DNA of 64,000 bases from UBA4582 sp002389265 (GTDB lineage: Bacteria; Pseudomonadota; Gammaproteobacteria; Pseudomonadales; Azotimanducaceae). The DNA is taken from the NCBI GenBank assembly GCA_943788825.1, contig CALSRT010000002.1, forward strand, positions 62,001 to 126,000. The letters are read 5' to 3'. A program made the translations under genes and the position numbers. Below, piece by piece: positions 25,211-34,869 of this stretch; position 1 is the first letter of the stretch, and every line of letters begins with the position of its first letter. The notes under the pieces were generated by a model. It worked only from the letters and a program-made list of their open reading frames with translations, ran no database searches and was not told where the DNA came from.

Positions 25211-26374
25211 ATGACTCATCAGCCACACACGCAAATCGCCATTATTGGCGGTGGTATCAGCGGCTTATGGCTGTTAAATGTGCTCGGTAACCTCGGCTAC
25301 TCCGTGGTTTTGCTAGAACAAGAAGCCCTCGGACAGGCACAAACTTTTGCCTCCCAGGGCATGATCCACGGCGGGATCAAATACGCCCTCGGCGGTTTTA
25401 CCACCCCAGCCTCCGAGTCCATTGCGAGCATGCCAGAGACTTGGCGGCAATGCCTGGCCGGCGGCGGTCCCTTACCATTAAAGGGGGTCAACACCTTATC
25501 CGACGCCTACTACCTGTTTTCCGACGGTAGCTTGGGTTCTAAAGTGACCGCTTTTTTCGGCAGCAAATCGGTACGGGGCCGAGTCACACCCCTGGCACCA
25601 AGTAATTATCCCGCCCTATTCACCAATCCTCAGTTTTCCGGCAGCGTCTATCAATTGCAGGATATGGTCATCGACACCCCCGCCTTAGTTAACGCCTTGG
25701 CCGCCCCTTATCAGGCTCACATTTATCAGTGTCAGGCAAAACTGATCCGGTCATTAACCGGCGAGGTGACCGGTATTGATACCGGCCACGGCATCTTGAC
25801 TGCTGACTGTTATATCCTGAGCGCCGGTACGGGCAATGCAGAACTGCTCGCAAGCGACAACCCATCGTCGATTGCCATGCAGCGCAGACCTTTACAGCAG
25901 GTCATGCTCAAGGGTCATTTGCCCCAGGCCTACGCCCACGGTGTCAGCCTGCGCACCGCCGCTAAACCGCGGGTGACTATCACCACTCACCCTTGCGAGG
26001 ACGGCGACAATGTCTGGTATCTCGGTGGCCAATTAGCCGAAGACGGCATAGACCGAAGCGAAGGCGCTCAGATCGACATAGCTCGACGAGAACTCAACGA
26101 CCTGTTCCCTTGGATCGATTTGGGCGCCGCTGACTGGGCCACCTTGCGAGTCGACCGAGCAGAACCGGCCAACGACCTTCAACGTCCTGACTCGCCGTTC
26201 TGCCAACGGTCCCACAACACCATCACCTGTTGGCCCATCAAACTGACCCTGACTCCCATGCTGGCTGATCAGGTCTGTGCCGCCATCGACCTAAAACCCG
26301 CCGGCTGCGCCGCAGATCCCTTGTCATTATCCCCTGCGAAGCCCGGCAAGACCCCCTGGGCATTGGCATTTTGA
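25211..26374 (+). CDS. FAD-dependent oxidoreductase (DAO-like)
   Basis: The substrate is unknown. The N-terminus is a Rossmann dinucleotide-binding site, IAIIGGGISGLWLLNVLG, with a second glycine-rich SQGMIHGGIKYALGG that resembles glycerol-3-phosphate dehydrogenase and D-amino-acid-oxidase-type flavoproteins. A TTG at 25196 extends the frame; the ATG at 25211 is preferred (387 residues). The stop overlaps the start of the following aldo-keto reductase as TGATG, so the two are surely co-translated. The same pair lies near waaA in Pseudomonas (PA4991-PA4992), suggesting a joint but uncharacterised redox pathway. Confidence 0.83.
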   Translation: MTHQPHTQIAIIGGGISGLWLLNVLGNLGYSVVLLEQEALGQAQTFASQGMIHGGIKYALGGFTTPASESIASMPETWRQCLAGGGPLPLKGVNTLSDAYYLFSDGSLGSKVTAFFGSKSVRGRVTPLAPSNYPALFTNPQFSGSVYQLQDMVIDTPALVNALAAPYQAHIYQCQAKLIRSLTGEVTGIDTGHGILTADCYILSAGTGNAELLASDNPSSIAMQRRPLQQVMLKGHLPQAYAHGVSLRTAAKPRVTITTHPCEDGDNVWYLGGQLAEDGIDRSEGAQIDIARRELNDLFPWIDLGAADWATLRVDRAEPANDLQRPDSPFCQRSHNTITCWPIKLTLTPMLADQVCAAIDLKPAGCAADPLSLSPAKPGKTPWALAF

Positions 26375-27159
26375 TGGGGTTTCAGCCTCAACAGTTGCGC
26401 ACCCTCGGCGACTGCGGCCTGAAGGTCTCGCCACTGGGAATTGGCACCGTAAAACTCGGGCGCAATACTGGCATCAAGTACCCCCAGGCCTTCGATTTAC
26501 CTGACGACCATCAAGTGTCGGTCCTGCTTGAGACGGCGCGCGCCCTAGGCATTAACCTGATCGATACAGCCCCGGCTTATGGCATCAGTGAGCAACGTCT
26601 GGGTCAGTTGTTACCCGGTTCTCGCGGCGATTGGGTGGTTTGCACTAAGGTTGGCGAACAATACCAGGACCAAAAGTCGCACTACGACTTCTCCGCCAAG
26701 GCAACCAGACTCAGTCTTGAGACGAGCCTACGCCACCTGCGAACCGACTATCTGGATATCGTGCTGGTCCATTGCGCCGATGACGACCTGGATATTCTGC
26801 AGCACTCTGGGGTTTTAGCTGAGCTGGATCGGTTTAAAAGCCGGGGTTATATCAAGGCGATAGGCGCTTCCACCAAGTCTGTGGCCGCCGGTCTATTGGC
26901 AGTCGAAGAGACTGACATCGTGATGCTCACCTGTAATCTCGATGATCAAAGCCAGCAGCCAGTACTCGAACGAGCCCGGGCACTTAACAAGGGCGTATTG
27001 CTGAAGAAGCTGTTTGCCTCCGGCCACCTTCAGGATAACGAGGCCGCCATCAACTTCGCCATGACCCAGCGAGCGGTGGCGAGCGCCATCATCGGCACCA
27101 TTAATCCGACCCATCTCGCCGCTAACGTCAGCGCGGCAGTCAAGGCCTTACAACCCTGA
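26374..27159 (+). CDS. Aldo/keto reductase family protein
   Basis: A TIM-barrel NAD(P)H-linked oxidoreductase of unknown substrate. The motifs are SPLGIGTVKLGR at the N-terminus, NLIDTAPAYGISEQRLGQLL (catalytic Asp and Tyr), VVCTKVGE (catalytic Lys), DYLDIVLVHCADD (His) and SAIIGTINPTHLAANV near the C-terminus. The ATG overlaps the stop of the upstream flavoprotein gene; a TTG one codon earlier is possible. The product is 261 residues, slightly short for the superfamily, as is typical of this subgroup. It converges on hldE with 31 nt between stops. Confidence 0.87.
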   Translation: MGFQPQQLRTLGDCGLKVSPLGIGTVKLGRNTGIKYPQAFDLPDDHQVSVLLETARALGINLIDTAPAYGISEQRLGQLLPGSRGDWVVCTKVGEQYQDQKSHYDFSAKATRLSLETSLRHLRTDYLDIVLVHCADDDLDILQHSGVLAELDRFKSRGYIKAIGASTKSVAAGLLAVEETDIVMLTCNLDDQSQQPVLERARALNKGVLLKKLFASGHLQDNEAAINFAMTQRAVASAIIGTINPTHLAANVSAAVKALQP

Positions 27160-27190
27160 CCAACCCTGACTTAAGGCCGCAGGCATATGA

Positions 27191-28606
27191 CTACAGGTTA
27201 CGAATTTTCTCGACGATGGCCGTGGTTGAACAGTCCTCTACCAGACTTAATACGGCCACTTCGCCACCGTAGGCGCGCACCATGTCACCCCCGACCACCT
27301 GCTCGATACCATAATCGCCGCCTTTGACGAGCACATCGGGGCGCAGTTTTTCGAGTAGCTCCAAGGGCGTGTCATGCTCAAACGTCACGACCCAGTCCAC
27401 CGCGGACAGACCGGCAAGCATGGCCATGCGTCGATCGACAGTATTTATCGGTCGACCTTCACCCTTGAGTCGGTGGACACTTTCGTCGCTATTGATGGCC
27501 ACCACCAGACGGTCACCCCGTTGCCGTGCCTCGGCGAGATAGTCCACATGGCCTGCATGCAGGATGTCAAAACAGCCGTTAGTAAACACGACTCGCTCGC
27601 CACGAGACCGAGCCTCTGTCGCTGCCAGCAATAACTGATCTTCATTCATAATGCCCTGATCAAACCGCTGATCGCGGCTTAGCTCATGCCGCAGTTCAGG
27701 GCCGCTGACACTGACAATACCGGGTTTACTGACCGCTATGCCCGCCGCGACATTCGCCATATTGACCGCATCAGGCAAGGTCTCACCTGCTGCTAATGCC
27801 GCGCCCAAGGTGGCAATGACGGTATCTCCGGCACCACTCAGGTCAAAGACTTCGCGCTTGCGAGCCGGCATATGAATCGCCGGCTGATTCTTCTGCACCA
27901 ACGTCAAACCATCGCTGTCTCGGGTCACCAGAATCGCTTCAAGACCCAGCTTTGCGATCATGGCATGACATTTAGCCACGAGTTCGGCTTCGTTCGCCCA
28001 GCCACCCACCGCCTTCATAAACTCAATGCGGTTGGGCTTGACCAATGTCGCGCCCGCGTACAGAGAAAAATCTTTGTACTTCGGATCTACCAGAATGGTC
28101 TTGTGCAGGGCACGGGCCTGCTGAATAAAGGCCTGCGGATCACTGATCACGCCCTTGTCATAGTCCGACAAAATCACCAGGTCAGTCTGTGCCAGCGCCC
28201 CCAGATAAACTGGCATCATGGGCGCGGCTTCAAGATCAACAATATGCTCAAAATCTGCCCGCACCATCTGCTGGCCATGGCTGACTATTCTGAGTTTGGT
28301 GACCGTCTGATAATCCTCGCGTCCCAAGGTAGCGTCAACAATGCCAGCCGAATCCAGCTTGGCTTTGAGAATCTCCGCCGATTCATCGAGACCCAGAACC
28401 GCCACCAGGGTCGAGCTTGCCCCCAGAGCCGCGACATTCAAGGCGACGTTCGCCGCACCACCTAATCGGTCCTCACGCTCTGTAATGTCCACCACGGGAA
28501 CCGGCGCCTCGGCGGATATCCGCGCAGTGTTGCCATGCCAATAACGATCCAACATCGCATCACCCAGGGTCAGGACACGGGCTTTATCAAATCGGGGTAA
28601 TTTCAT
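27191..28606 (-). CDS. hldE: Bifunctional heptose 7-phosphate kinase / heptose 1-phosphate adenylyltransferase
   Basis: HldE makes ADP-D-glycero-beta-D-manno-heptose for the lipopolysaccharide inner core. The N-terminal PfkB-type kinase has RLGGAANVALNVAALGA and the catalytic DLSGAGDTVIATL near residue 260. The C-terminal cytidylyltransferase-like domain has FTNGCFDILHAGHVDYLAEA (HxGH-type motif) near residue 345 and ends with KGGDYGIEQVVGG. The 471-residue fused form is the usual gammaproteobacterial one. A GGAGG ribosome-binding site precedes the ATG. The downstream users of its product, waaC and waaF, lie just beyond the acyltransferase gene. Confidence 0.97.
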   Translation of the reverse strand: MKLPRFDKARVLTLGDAMLDRYWHGNTARISAEAPVPVVDITEREDRLGGAANVALNVAALGASSTLVAVLGLDESAEILKAKLDSAGIVDATLGREDYQTVTKLRIVSHGQQMVRADFEHIVDLEAAPMMPVYLGALAQTDLVILSDYDKGVISDPQAFIQQARALHKTILVDPKYKDFSLYAGATLVKPNRIEFMKAVGGWANEAELVAKCHAMIAKLGLEAILVTRDSDGLTLVQKNQPAIHMPARKREVFDLSGAGDTVIATLGAALAAGETLPDAVNMANVAAGIAVSKPGIVSVSGPELRHELSRDQRFDQGIMNEDQLLLAATEARSRGERVVFTNGCFDILHAGHVDYLAEARQRGDRLVVAINSDESVHRLKGEGRPINTVDRRMAMLAGLSAVDWVVTFEHDTPLELLEKLRPDVLVKGGDYGIEQVVGGDMVRAYGGEVAVLSLVEDCSTTAIVEKIRNL

Positions 28607-28724
28607 CGAACCTCCACTCGCTCAGGGCTAAATGATAACACAATCGGTACCGTGACTAGATGCCTCGACACCTGCCACCGGCAACTTGCTGGAGCGAGCG
28701 ATCAGATTCAGAGTAGAATGAGCT

Positions 28725-29666
28725 GTGACCAAAACAGCCCTCAATTCAAACCACCTGCCGCCGCTGCTGCGTCGCGAATTTCTCCACCCCCGGTACTGGC
28801 TAACTTGGCTTGGTTTTGGCCTTGCCGCCCTTGTGACCGCGCTACCCCATCGCGGGCAGATAGCCATCGGCGCAGGCATTGGCGCCCTAGGCCTTCGACT
28901 TGCCCGGCGCCGGCGGCATATTGTCGAAGTGAATATTGCTTTATGTTTCCCTGAGCTGAACCTCCTAGAACAGCAAGCATTGGTCCGCAAGACCATGCGC
29001 TCCGTGGGTATCAGCTTGATCGAAACAGCAAGAGTATGGATCTGGAATCCCGGCGCGTTACAGGCACGCACCACGATCCACGGCATCGAACACCTCCATG
29101 CGGCAGTGGCCCAGGGGCGGGGTGTGATACTGCTGGGTATGCATTTGTCGACCCTGGATTTTTGCGGCGCGGCGCTCGGCAGTTACATCGACCTGGACGT
29201 CATGTATCGCGCTAATGAGAACCCGCTTCTGGAAACGATCATGACTCGCGGCCGAATGAAAAACTTTCCCCGCGCGATCGAGCGCAACGACATCCGCGGG
29301 GTTCTGCAAAGCCTCAAACAGGGTCGTGTTGTCTGGTACGGTGCTGATCAAGATTACGGCCGCAAGCACTCGGAATTCGTCCCTTTCTTCGGCGTTCAGG
29401 CCGCAACAATTACAGCCACCAGTCGATTCGCCCAGTTGACCGGCGCACCCGTCGTGGTCTTTAGTCATTACCGGCGGCCCGGTGACGATCATTATGATGT
29501 CTATTTATCCACGCCATTGGCGGACTTTCCGTCTCAGCATGCGATCAAGGATGCGACCCGAGTTAACCAAATTGTCGAGACCGCAGTGCGCATTCACCCC
29601 GAGCAATACTGGTGGGTACATCGGCGGTTCAAGACCCGACCAGAGGGTCAACCACCCGTCTATTAA
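28725..29666 (+). CDS. Lipid A biosynthesis acyltransferase (LpxL/HtrB family)
   Basis: Members add a secondary acyl chain to Kdo2-lipid A, using acyl-ACP at the inner membrane. After a basic N-terminus there is a hydrophobic anchor (WLTWLGFGLAALVTALP). The catalytic HX4D motif follows in GMHLSTLDFCG, with DQDYGRKHSEFVPFFG and EQYWWVHRRFKTRP as the other family blocks. It is 313 residues. The start is a GTG at 28725 with a weak ribosome-binding site. It is divergent from hldE and converges on waaC with a 4-bp overlap. Whether it acts as LpxL, LpxM or LpxP cannot be told from sequence alone. Confidence 0.92.
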   Translation: MTKTALNSNHLPPLLRREFLHPRYWLTWLGFGLAALVTALPHRGQIAIGAGIGALGLRLARRRRHIVEVNIALCFPELNLLEQQALVRKTMRSVGISLIETARVWIWNPGALQARTTIHGIEHLHAAVAQGRGVILLGMHLSTLDFCGAALGSYIDLDVMYRANENPLLETIMTRGRMKNFPRAIERNDIRGVLQSLKQGRVVWYGADQDYGRKHSEFVPFFGVQAATITATSRFAQLTGAPVVVFSHYRRPGDDHYDVYLSTPLADFPSQHAIKDATRVNQIVETAVRIHPEQYWWVHRRFKTRPEGQPPVY

Positions 29667-30709
29667 GCTGCCGCCATCTGCACCAATAATCGCTGCCACA
29701 CTTTGGCCGGGGTCGTGGTCCTGAAACAAGGTGGGTAGATCTGGGCAGCATCGGTATCCAAGTATTGGCAGTCTCTCTGCATGCAAGGTATACAGGCTAA
29801 ATCATCGGCCGCGATAGCCGATTGGTGTTGACCATAAGGCGCTGTTAGCAGGGGATTTGTCGGCCCATATAGACTAACCATCGGCACGTCCAAGGCCGCC
29901 GCCAGATGTCCCGGCCCGGTATCAACGCTCACCACACCGTTAACGCCAGCGAGGCACGCTGCCAGTGCCGTCAAACTCATTCTTGGCAATACCTGCGCAT
30001 CGGTCGACGTCGCCTTAATCGCCTCGGCCCGGGCCAACTCTATGGCGTTACCGTGGGGTAGCAATACACCATAGCCCGCCGTGTTAGCCAGACCAGCAAG
30101 CTGCTGCCAGAGTGCCACCGGCCAGTGCTTGGTGTCCCAAGTAGTGCCGTGAAAGAACAGGATATTGGGCTTCGGCTGGCCAGCCGCTGCAAGTCGATCT
30201 ACCCGCAAGCCAAAGTCCGCCGGAGAATCCGGCAGCGGGTAGGCCAAGGCACTGGCGAACAGCTGTCGCAGGCGGGTGACCGCATGCTGTTGCCTGGCAA
30301 CCGAAAAACCCCGCGCATAGGTTAGACTGGCGAGGGGTTCACGGCTCGATTGTCGATCCAGACCCACGACTCGACCTTTGGCCAGCCGACTGACAATCGC
30401 ACTCTTGATCAGACCCTGGGCATCAATCACCAAGTCATAATCCGTCTTGCGGAATGCCTGTCGCGCAGCGCGGATTTCTCCACGACTCTGCCACCAGTTG
30501 CGCCGCCAGCGCCGAATCGCCACGGGAAACACCCCCGATACAGCAGGATGTAGCGCTGGGATTTCTTGAAAGGCCTCTTCAACCACCCAATCAATTTGGA
30601 TTCCTGGCAGTACCGCCGCTGCATCACTTACTGCCGCCAGGGTATGGATGACATCACCCAAAGAAGACAGCTTGACCACCAGGATCTTCAGGGGCATCTG
30701 CTCAGGCAT
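29663..30709 (-). CDS. waaC: Lipopolysaccharide heptosyltransferase I
   Basis: WaaC transfers the first heptose from ADP-heptose to Kdo2-lipid A. The GT9 (GT-B) fold shows ILVVKLSSLGDVIHTLAAV at the N-terminus, DLVIDAQGLIKSAIVSRLA, FFHGTTWDTKHWP, and the C-terminal nucleotide-binding VSVDTGPGHLAAALDVPMVSLYGPT, split here only by naming. It is 348 residues. Its ATG lies within the last codons of waaF (8-nt overlap), giving the order waaF-waaC. The conserved heptosyltransferase I segment with the TTWDTKHWP block distinguishes it from waaF. Confidence 0.96.
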   Translation of the reverse strand: MPEQMPLKILVVKLSSLGDVIHTLAAVSDAAAVLPGIQIDWVVEEAFQEIPALHPAVSGVFPVAIRRWRRNWWQSRGEIRAARQAFRKTDYDLVIDAQGLIKSAIVSRLAKGRVVGLDRQSSREPLASLTYARGFSVARQQHAVTRLRQLFASALAYPLPDSPADFGLRVDRLAAAGQPKPNILFFHGTTWDTKHWPVALWQQLAGLANTAGYGVLLPHGNAIELARAEAIKATSTDAQVLPRMSLTALAACLAGVNGVVSVDTGPGHLAAALDVPMVSLYGPTNPLLTAPYGQHQSAIAADDLACIPCMQRDCQYLDTDAAQIYPPCFRTTTPAKVWQRLLVQMAAA

Positions 30710-31730
30710 ACTGACTGACGATGGTCGATAACTGCTCAGGCAGCAATTGATTCAGACAATTTTTATGACCGAGTGGACAGGTTCTTTTAAAACAAGGACT
30801 GCAGGGTAGTGGGTGGGACAACATGTGAACCTTGTCCGTCAGTGGTGGGGTGAAAGCCGGCGAGGTTGAACCGTACACGACGGCAGTCGCGCAACCCACC
30901 GCTGCCGCGATATGCATCAAACCAGAATCATTCGATAGCACGAGATGACACAGTGGCAACAGGTCAATCACGTCAAGCAAAGCCGTCTTGCCCGTCAGGT
31001 CCCTTATCTGCCCTGCGGGGTTACCGGCAATGGCAGCGGTAATTTGCTGCGCAATAGCCTGATCACCGGGACCACCAAAGATCCAGACTTGCATACCTTG
31101 GTTGAGCGCCATTTCGGCGACCCGCGCGTAGTGCTCTGCGGGCCAGCGTTTTGCATCACCAAACTCCGCACCCGGGCACAGACCGAGAATATGACCTGTC
31201 TGTTGGAGTCCCAGTTTCTCAAGCAATTGTGCCTGATTCGCCAGGTCGACCTTTAACTGTGGGTAAGTGATCTGCGGCTGCGGTGCGTTCACCGGCACCC
31301 CCAACGCAACAAACCGATCGATCATGCGCGGCAGCCGCTTTTTGTCCAACAACCGCATGTCATTAATCAGCCCGAATCGATACTCACCGCGAAACCCAGT
31401 CCGCAGCGGAATATCCGCTAACCAGGGGACCAAGGCTGATTTCAGGGAGTTAGGTAACACGATAGCCTGTTGGTAACCTGCAGACTTCAAACCTTTAGCG
31501 CTGGCCTTGCGATAATTCCACTGCAACTGACCGTGACCCACATTAAATTCAATCGCCTGGTCGACTTCCGGCATGCGAGTGACCAACGCCAGGGTGGCCG
31601 GTGGCGCCAGCACATCGATGGCCATCGACGGCCGACGTTGTTTGAGGAGTTTATACAGGGTCTGGGCCATCACCATATCGCCAACCCAAGCCGGGCTGAC
31701 GACGAGTAAACGCTGGTTAGTCTCTGGCAT
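30702..31730 (-). CDS. waaF: Lipopolysaccharide heptosyltransferase II
   Basis: WaaF adds the second heptose of the inner core. The visible blocks are LLVVSPAWVGDMVMAQTLYK, VLPNSLKSALVPWLADIP, LCPGAEFGDAKRWPAEHYA and the C-terminal LSNDSGLMHIAAAVG, followed by VVYGSTSPAFTPP and a Cys-rich tail (PCSPCFKRTCPLGHKNC). The frame is open upstream to 31784, but the ATG at 31728-31730 gives the family N-terminus (342 residues). In Pseudomonas ilvE lies between glnE and waaF; here the space is only a 246-nt repeat-bearing interval. Confidence 0.95.
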   Translation of the reverse strand: MPETNQRLLVVSPAWVGDMVMAQTLYKLLKQRRPSMAIDVLAPPATLALVTRMPEVDQAIEFNVGHGQLQWNYRKASAKGLKSAGYQQAIVLPNSLKSALVPWLADIPLRTGFRGEYRFGLINDMRLLDKKRLPRMIDRFVALGVPVNAPQPQITYPQLKVDLANQAQLLEKLGLQQTGHILGLCPGAEFGDAKRWPAEHYARVAEMALNQGMQVWIFGGPGDQAIAQQITAAIAGNPAGQIRDLTGKTALLDVIDLLPLCHLVLSNDSGLMHIAAAVGCATAVVYGSTSPAFTPPLTDKVHMLSHPLPCSPCFKRTCPLGHKNCLNQLLPEQLSTIVSQYA

Positions 31731-31909
31731 AAGGCACCAACGATGCAGGCATAGCGGCAGCACTGCGGCGACCGCCGAATGCACGAATCGGCCTCACCTC
31801 TAGGGCGGTGCCGGTAAAATTTCTGTCAGCGGCGAAGAGATCAGCCATTGCGCTTCGGTCCTGCCTGAAAAATCTGTAGATGCCGCTATTCTACACAGAC
31901 TCTTCTATC

Positions 31910-31975
31910 GGGACTATGGCAATGGGGGGCAATGGGGGTAATGGGGACAATGGATCTATGCTAATGGGACCAATG
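31910..31975 (+). repeat. G-rich short tandem repeat with G-quadruplex pattern
   Basis: Successive AATGGGG-type units lie between the glnE stop and waaF: G-tracts at 31910-31912, 31924-31929, 31934-31938 and 31943-31946, separated by 11, 4 and 4 nt, then degenerating copies (CAATGG, TAATGGG, CAATG). Four tracts of three or more G with short loops fit a G-quadruplex motif on the plus strand, which is the template strand for the flanking minus-strand genes. Confidence 0.6.
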
Positions 31976-31976
31976 C

Positions 31977-34865
31977 TTAGACCGTGGGTTGCGTCATGCA
32001 ACGTTGCCAGATATCGACGACGCCATCTCGGTACTGATTCAGCTGTTTGAAAGACGACATCTCACCGCCCAACCATTGATAATGCACCGCCGAACGGTAC
32101 GCTAGGTAAGCCTCGTGTAGCAGCTTTTGATCAGCCGCGCTAAATACGCCAATCACTTCGAGAGCCTCTAACAAGCGCACCTTATCAGACCAGCGAGCGA
32201 CCTCCGGATGCTCGTGAGAAAGAGCCAACACCCAAAACTGTACCATAAATTCAATATCGACAATCGCGCCAGCGCCGTGTTTCAAGTCAAATCCTGAGAC
32301 AAGCACCGCATCACCTGATTCAGATTCCAGGCCCCCTCTTCCCCGCGCAGTGGCTTCTGCTGATTCACTGTCCAGATGAACTCGCATTTTCTCGCGCATA
32401 CTCACGACTTCATGAAGTAACTGTGCGCGGTCCCGTGGCCGCTGAAGGATCTCCGCGCGCAGGTCATCAAACTTGACTCGCAAAGCCGGGTGACCGGCGA
32501 CGAACCGTGAGCGCACTAACGCTTGGTGCTCCCAGGTCCAGGCAACCTCCTGCAGATATCGCGCATAGGCACCAAAGGTGCTCACGAGCGGGCCCTTGTT
32601 GCCCGACGGGCGCAAACGCAGGTCAATCTCATAAACTGTGCCGAAGCGCGTATAGCGGGTCAAAATATGGATAATTCGCTGCGCCAGGCGATGAAAGAAG
32701 ACTCCGTTATCGATCGACTTTGCGCCATTCGTCACGCCTTGCTGATCCACATCCACCAACATGACCAGGTCAAGATCTGAACCATAACCCAATTCAAACC
32801 CCCCTAACTTGCCATAGGCAATAATCGCGAGCCGGCAGCCCTGGGGCACATTGTCACTGTCACAGGGTTCGCCAAAGCGCTCGACCATACTCTGCCAGGC
32901 CAGTTCGATAGCCTGATCCAGAACGACTTCCGCAATTGTCGTTAAGGCATCCGACGCCTTCATCAAAGGCAGCATGTCTGACAACTCCAGCACGGCGACT
33001 TTGAGCACCGCACCCGTCTTAAATTGACGGAGTAAATCCATTTGCAACTCCAGATCGTTCACTTCCGCGGTCGCAATCTGTTCTCGAAGCTCACGGGCTA
33101 ATTGCGTTTTGTCAAAGACCGCCTCATGGGTCTGACGATCCGACAATTCATATAATAGTATTGGCATCTCCGCCAGATGATCAGCCACCCAAGAGCTCAT
33201 CCCGCACAGATTGGTCATCCGCTTGAGCGCATCCATGTTTTCTAACAAGTAGACAATATATGTACTGCGACGAGCAATCTGTTCAATGATCGGCAATAGT
33301 CGCGCGAGAGTCTGGTCCGGATCCTTTTCCCGCGCCGCGAAGCTCATCACAATGGGCATGAGTCGATCGAGACGCTCAATGCCAATTTCCTGCATGTCAT
33401 GAACTTTCATTCGTCGACTAAGATCTTGCAAATTTTTGACCACTTCGTTGGCCCGAAGAAAGCCATACTCCGTCAAAATATCCAAGCCATCTTCCATTTC
33501 TGGCTCACGCCAGATCTTCGCCCAAAACAAACGATCTGTCTTGGACGACTCTCCCTCGGCATTATTCGAGGACATAAACCGGGAGAAAATCGCGGTCACA
33601 TTGTCACGATAGCTAGTCAGCGCCAAATAGTACTCTGGGTAATTTGAATACCCCATGGCTATCGCCAAACGTTGTTGCGAGAGCATGGCCGATGGCAATC
33701 TCTGCGTCTGACGATCTTTCTCTGCCTGAATGACATGTTCACTATTACGCAAAAAACAGTAGGCTTCACGCAACTGGTGAACTTCCTCGGTAGGCAAAAA
33801 ATCTCCAGCGGCAATTAGCGTCATCGCATTGAGTATTTGCCGCTCCTGCAATCGGCTTTCACGCCCGCCCCAGATCAGCTGCAAAGCCTGAATAATAAAT
33901 TCAACCTCACGAATTCCGCCAGGACCCAGCTTCACATCATCCAGCATATCTTTACTGGCGACTTGAGCATTAATCATATGTTTCATTTCACGTAGAGATT
34001 CTATCGCGCCATAGTCTAAATGTTTGCGATAAATGAAAGGTTTAAGCCAGCTCAAAAATTGTTGACCGAATTTCAAATCTCCCGCCGCAACCCGAGCCTT
34101 TACGAATGCATAGCGCTCCCAGTCACGTCCTTGCTCATAGAAATATTTTTCCATAGCTGAGCGATTAAGAATCAACGCTCCGCTTTCACCATAAGGCCGC
34201 AGACGCATATCAACTCGAAAGACGAAGCCATTGGCAAGATTCGCGTCTAAAGATCGAATAATGTCGCGGCTGGTTCTAACGAAAAACTCTTGATTGGTGA
34301 GCTCACTTGTGGCGGATTTCACCATGCCTGATTCGTCATAGAGAAAAATTAAATCAATATCAGATGAAACGTTCAACTCACAGGCACCAAGTTTACCCAG
34401 CGCCAGAACAGCCATCTGTTGAACCTCACCGCTCTCAGCACCGATGGGCAGACCGAACTTTTGGCAATTTTTCGCGTAATGTACTCGCAGTGACGCCGCA
34501 ATGCAGGCATCAGCCAAATGGGATAGATCAGCCGTGGTTTCCTCGAGAGTGGCCCGCCGAGTTAGGTCTCGAAATATAATCCGAGTCATGGCCCGTTGCC
34601 GGCACTGCCTCAATCCCGCATCAAGATCGTCTAGGATTAAATTTTTGAGCTGACTCTGATAATGGCTAGCACTGTAGGATTGCTCCAACTCTCCACTATT
34701 CATCAACGCTTTGATCATGTCGATATCACGAACTAATTGCTGCCTGACATAATCACTCAGCGCGCAAACATGACTCATTTCAGTCCGCAGAGGTACCGAA
34801 CAATCTGGCAACCATTGATCTAACTGGAGCTCAATCTCAGTGCGTAGTGCTTCGAAGTTTTCCAT
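31977..34865 (-). CDS. glnE: Glutamine synthetase adenylyltransferase / adenylyl-removing enzyme
   Basis: GlnE adds AMP to glutamine synthetase or removes it, in response to PII and glutamine. Two nucleotidyltransferase domains are visible. The N-terminal adenylyl-removase has LGKLGACELNVSSDIDLIFL (about residue 155); the C-terminal adenylyltransferase has YGKLGGFELGYGSDLDLVML (about residue 695). Each is followed by a helical domain, with HGAGAIVDIEFMVQ near the C-terminus. The length (962) is normal. It starts 4 nt after the upstream GspE/PilB-like ATPase gene, so the two are likely co-transcribed, although no functional link is known. Confidence 0.97.
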   Translation of the reverse strand: MENFEALRTEIELQLDQWLPDCSVPLRTEMSHVCALSDYVRQQLVRDIDMIKALMNSGELEQSYSASHYQSQLKNLILDDLDAGLRQCRQRAMTRIIFRDLTRRATLEETTADLSHLADACIAASLRVHYAKNCQKFGLPIGAESGEVQQMAVLALGKLGACELNVSSDIDLIFLYDESGMVKSATSELTNQEFFVRTSRDIIRSLDANLANGFVFRVDMRLRPYGESGALILNRSAMEKYFYEQGRDWERYAFVKARVAAGDLKFGQQFLSWLKPFIYRKHLDYGAIESLREMKHMINAQVASKDMLDDVKLGPGGIREVEFIIQALQLIWGGRESRLQERQILNAMTLIAAGDFLPTEEVHQLREAYCFLRNSEHVIQAEKDRQTQRLPSAMLSQQRLAIAMGYSNYPEYYLALTSYRDNVTAIFSRFMSSNNAEGESSKTDRLFWAKIWREPEMEDGLDILTEYGFLRANEVVKNLQDLSRRMKVHDMQEIGIERLDRLMPIVMSFAAREKDPDQTLARLLPIIEQIARRSTYIVYLLENMDALKRMTNLCGMSSWVADHLAEMPILLYELSDRQTHEAVFDKTQLARELREQIATAEVNDLELQMDLLRQFKTGAVLKVAVLELSDMLPLMKASDALTTIAEVVLDQAIELAWQSMVERFGEPCDSDNVPQGCRLAIIAYGKLGGFELGYGSDLDLVMLVDVDQQGVTNGAKSIDNGVFFHRLAQRIIHILTRYTRFGTVYEIDLRLRPSGNKGPLVSTFGAYARYLQEVAWTWEHQALVRSRFVAGHPALRVKFDDLRAEILQRPRDRAQLLHEVVSMREKMRVHLDSESAEATARGRGGLESESGDAVLVSGFDLKHGAGAIVDIEFMVQFWVLALSHEHPEVARWSDKVRLLEALEVIGVFSAADQKLLHEAYLAYRSAVHYQWLGGEMSSFKQLNQYRDGVVDIWQRCMTQPTV

Positions 34866-34869
34866 GACC

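Noticed and set aside
27872..28465. 197-codon plus-strand ORF
   Set aside because: Antisense to the kinase domain of hldE.
31916..32048. Short plus-strand ORF with a Gly/Asn-rich start
   Set aside because: The Gly/Asn pattern is the translated G-rich repeat, and the remainder is antisense to glnE.
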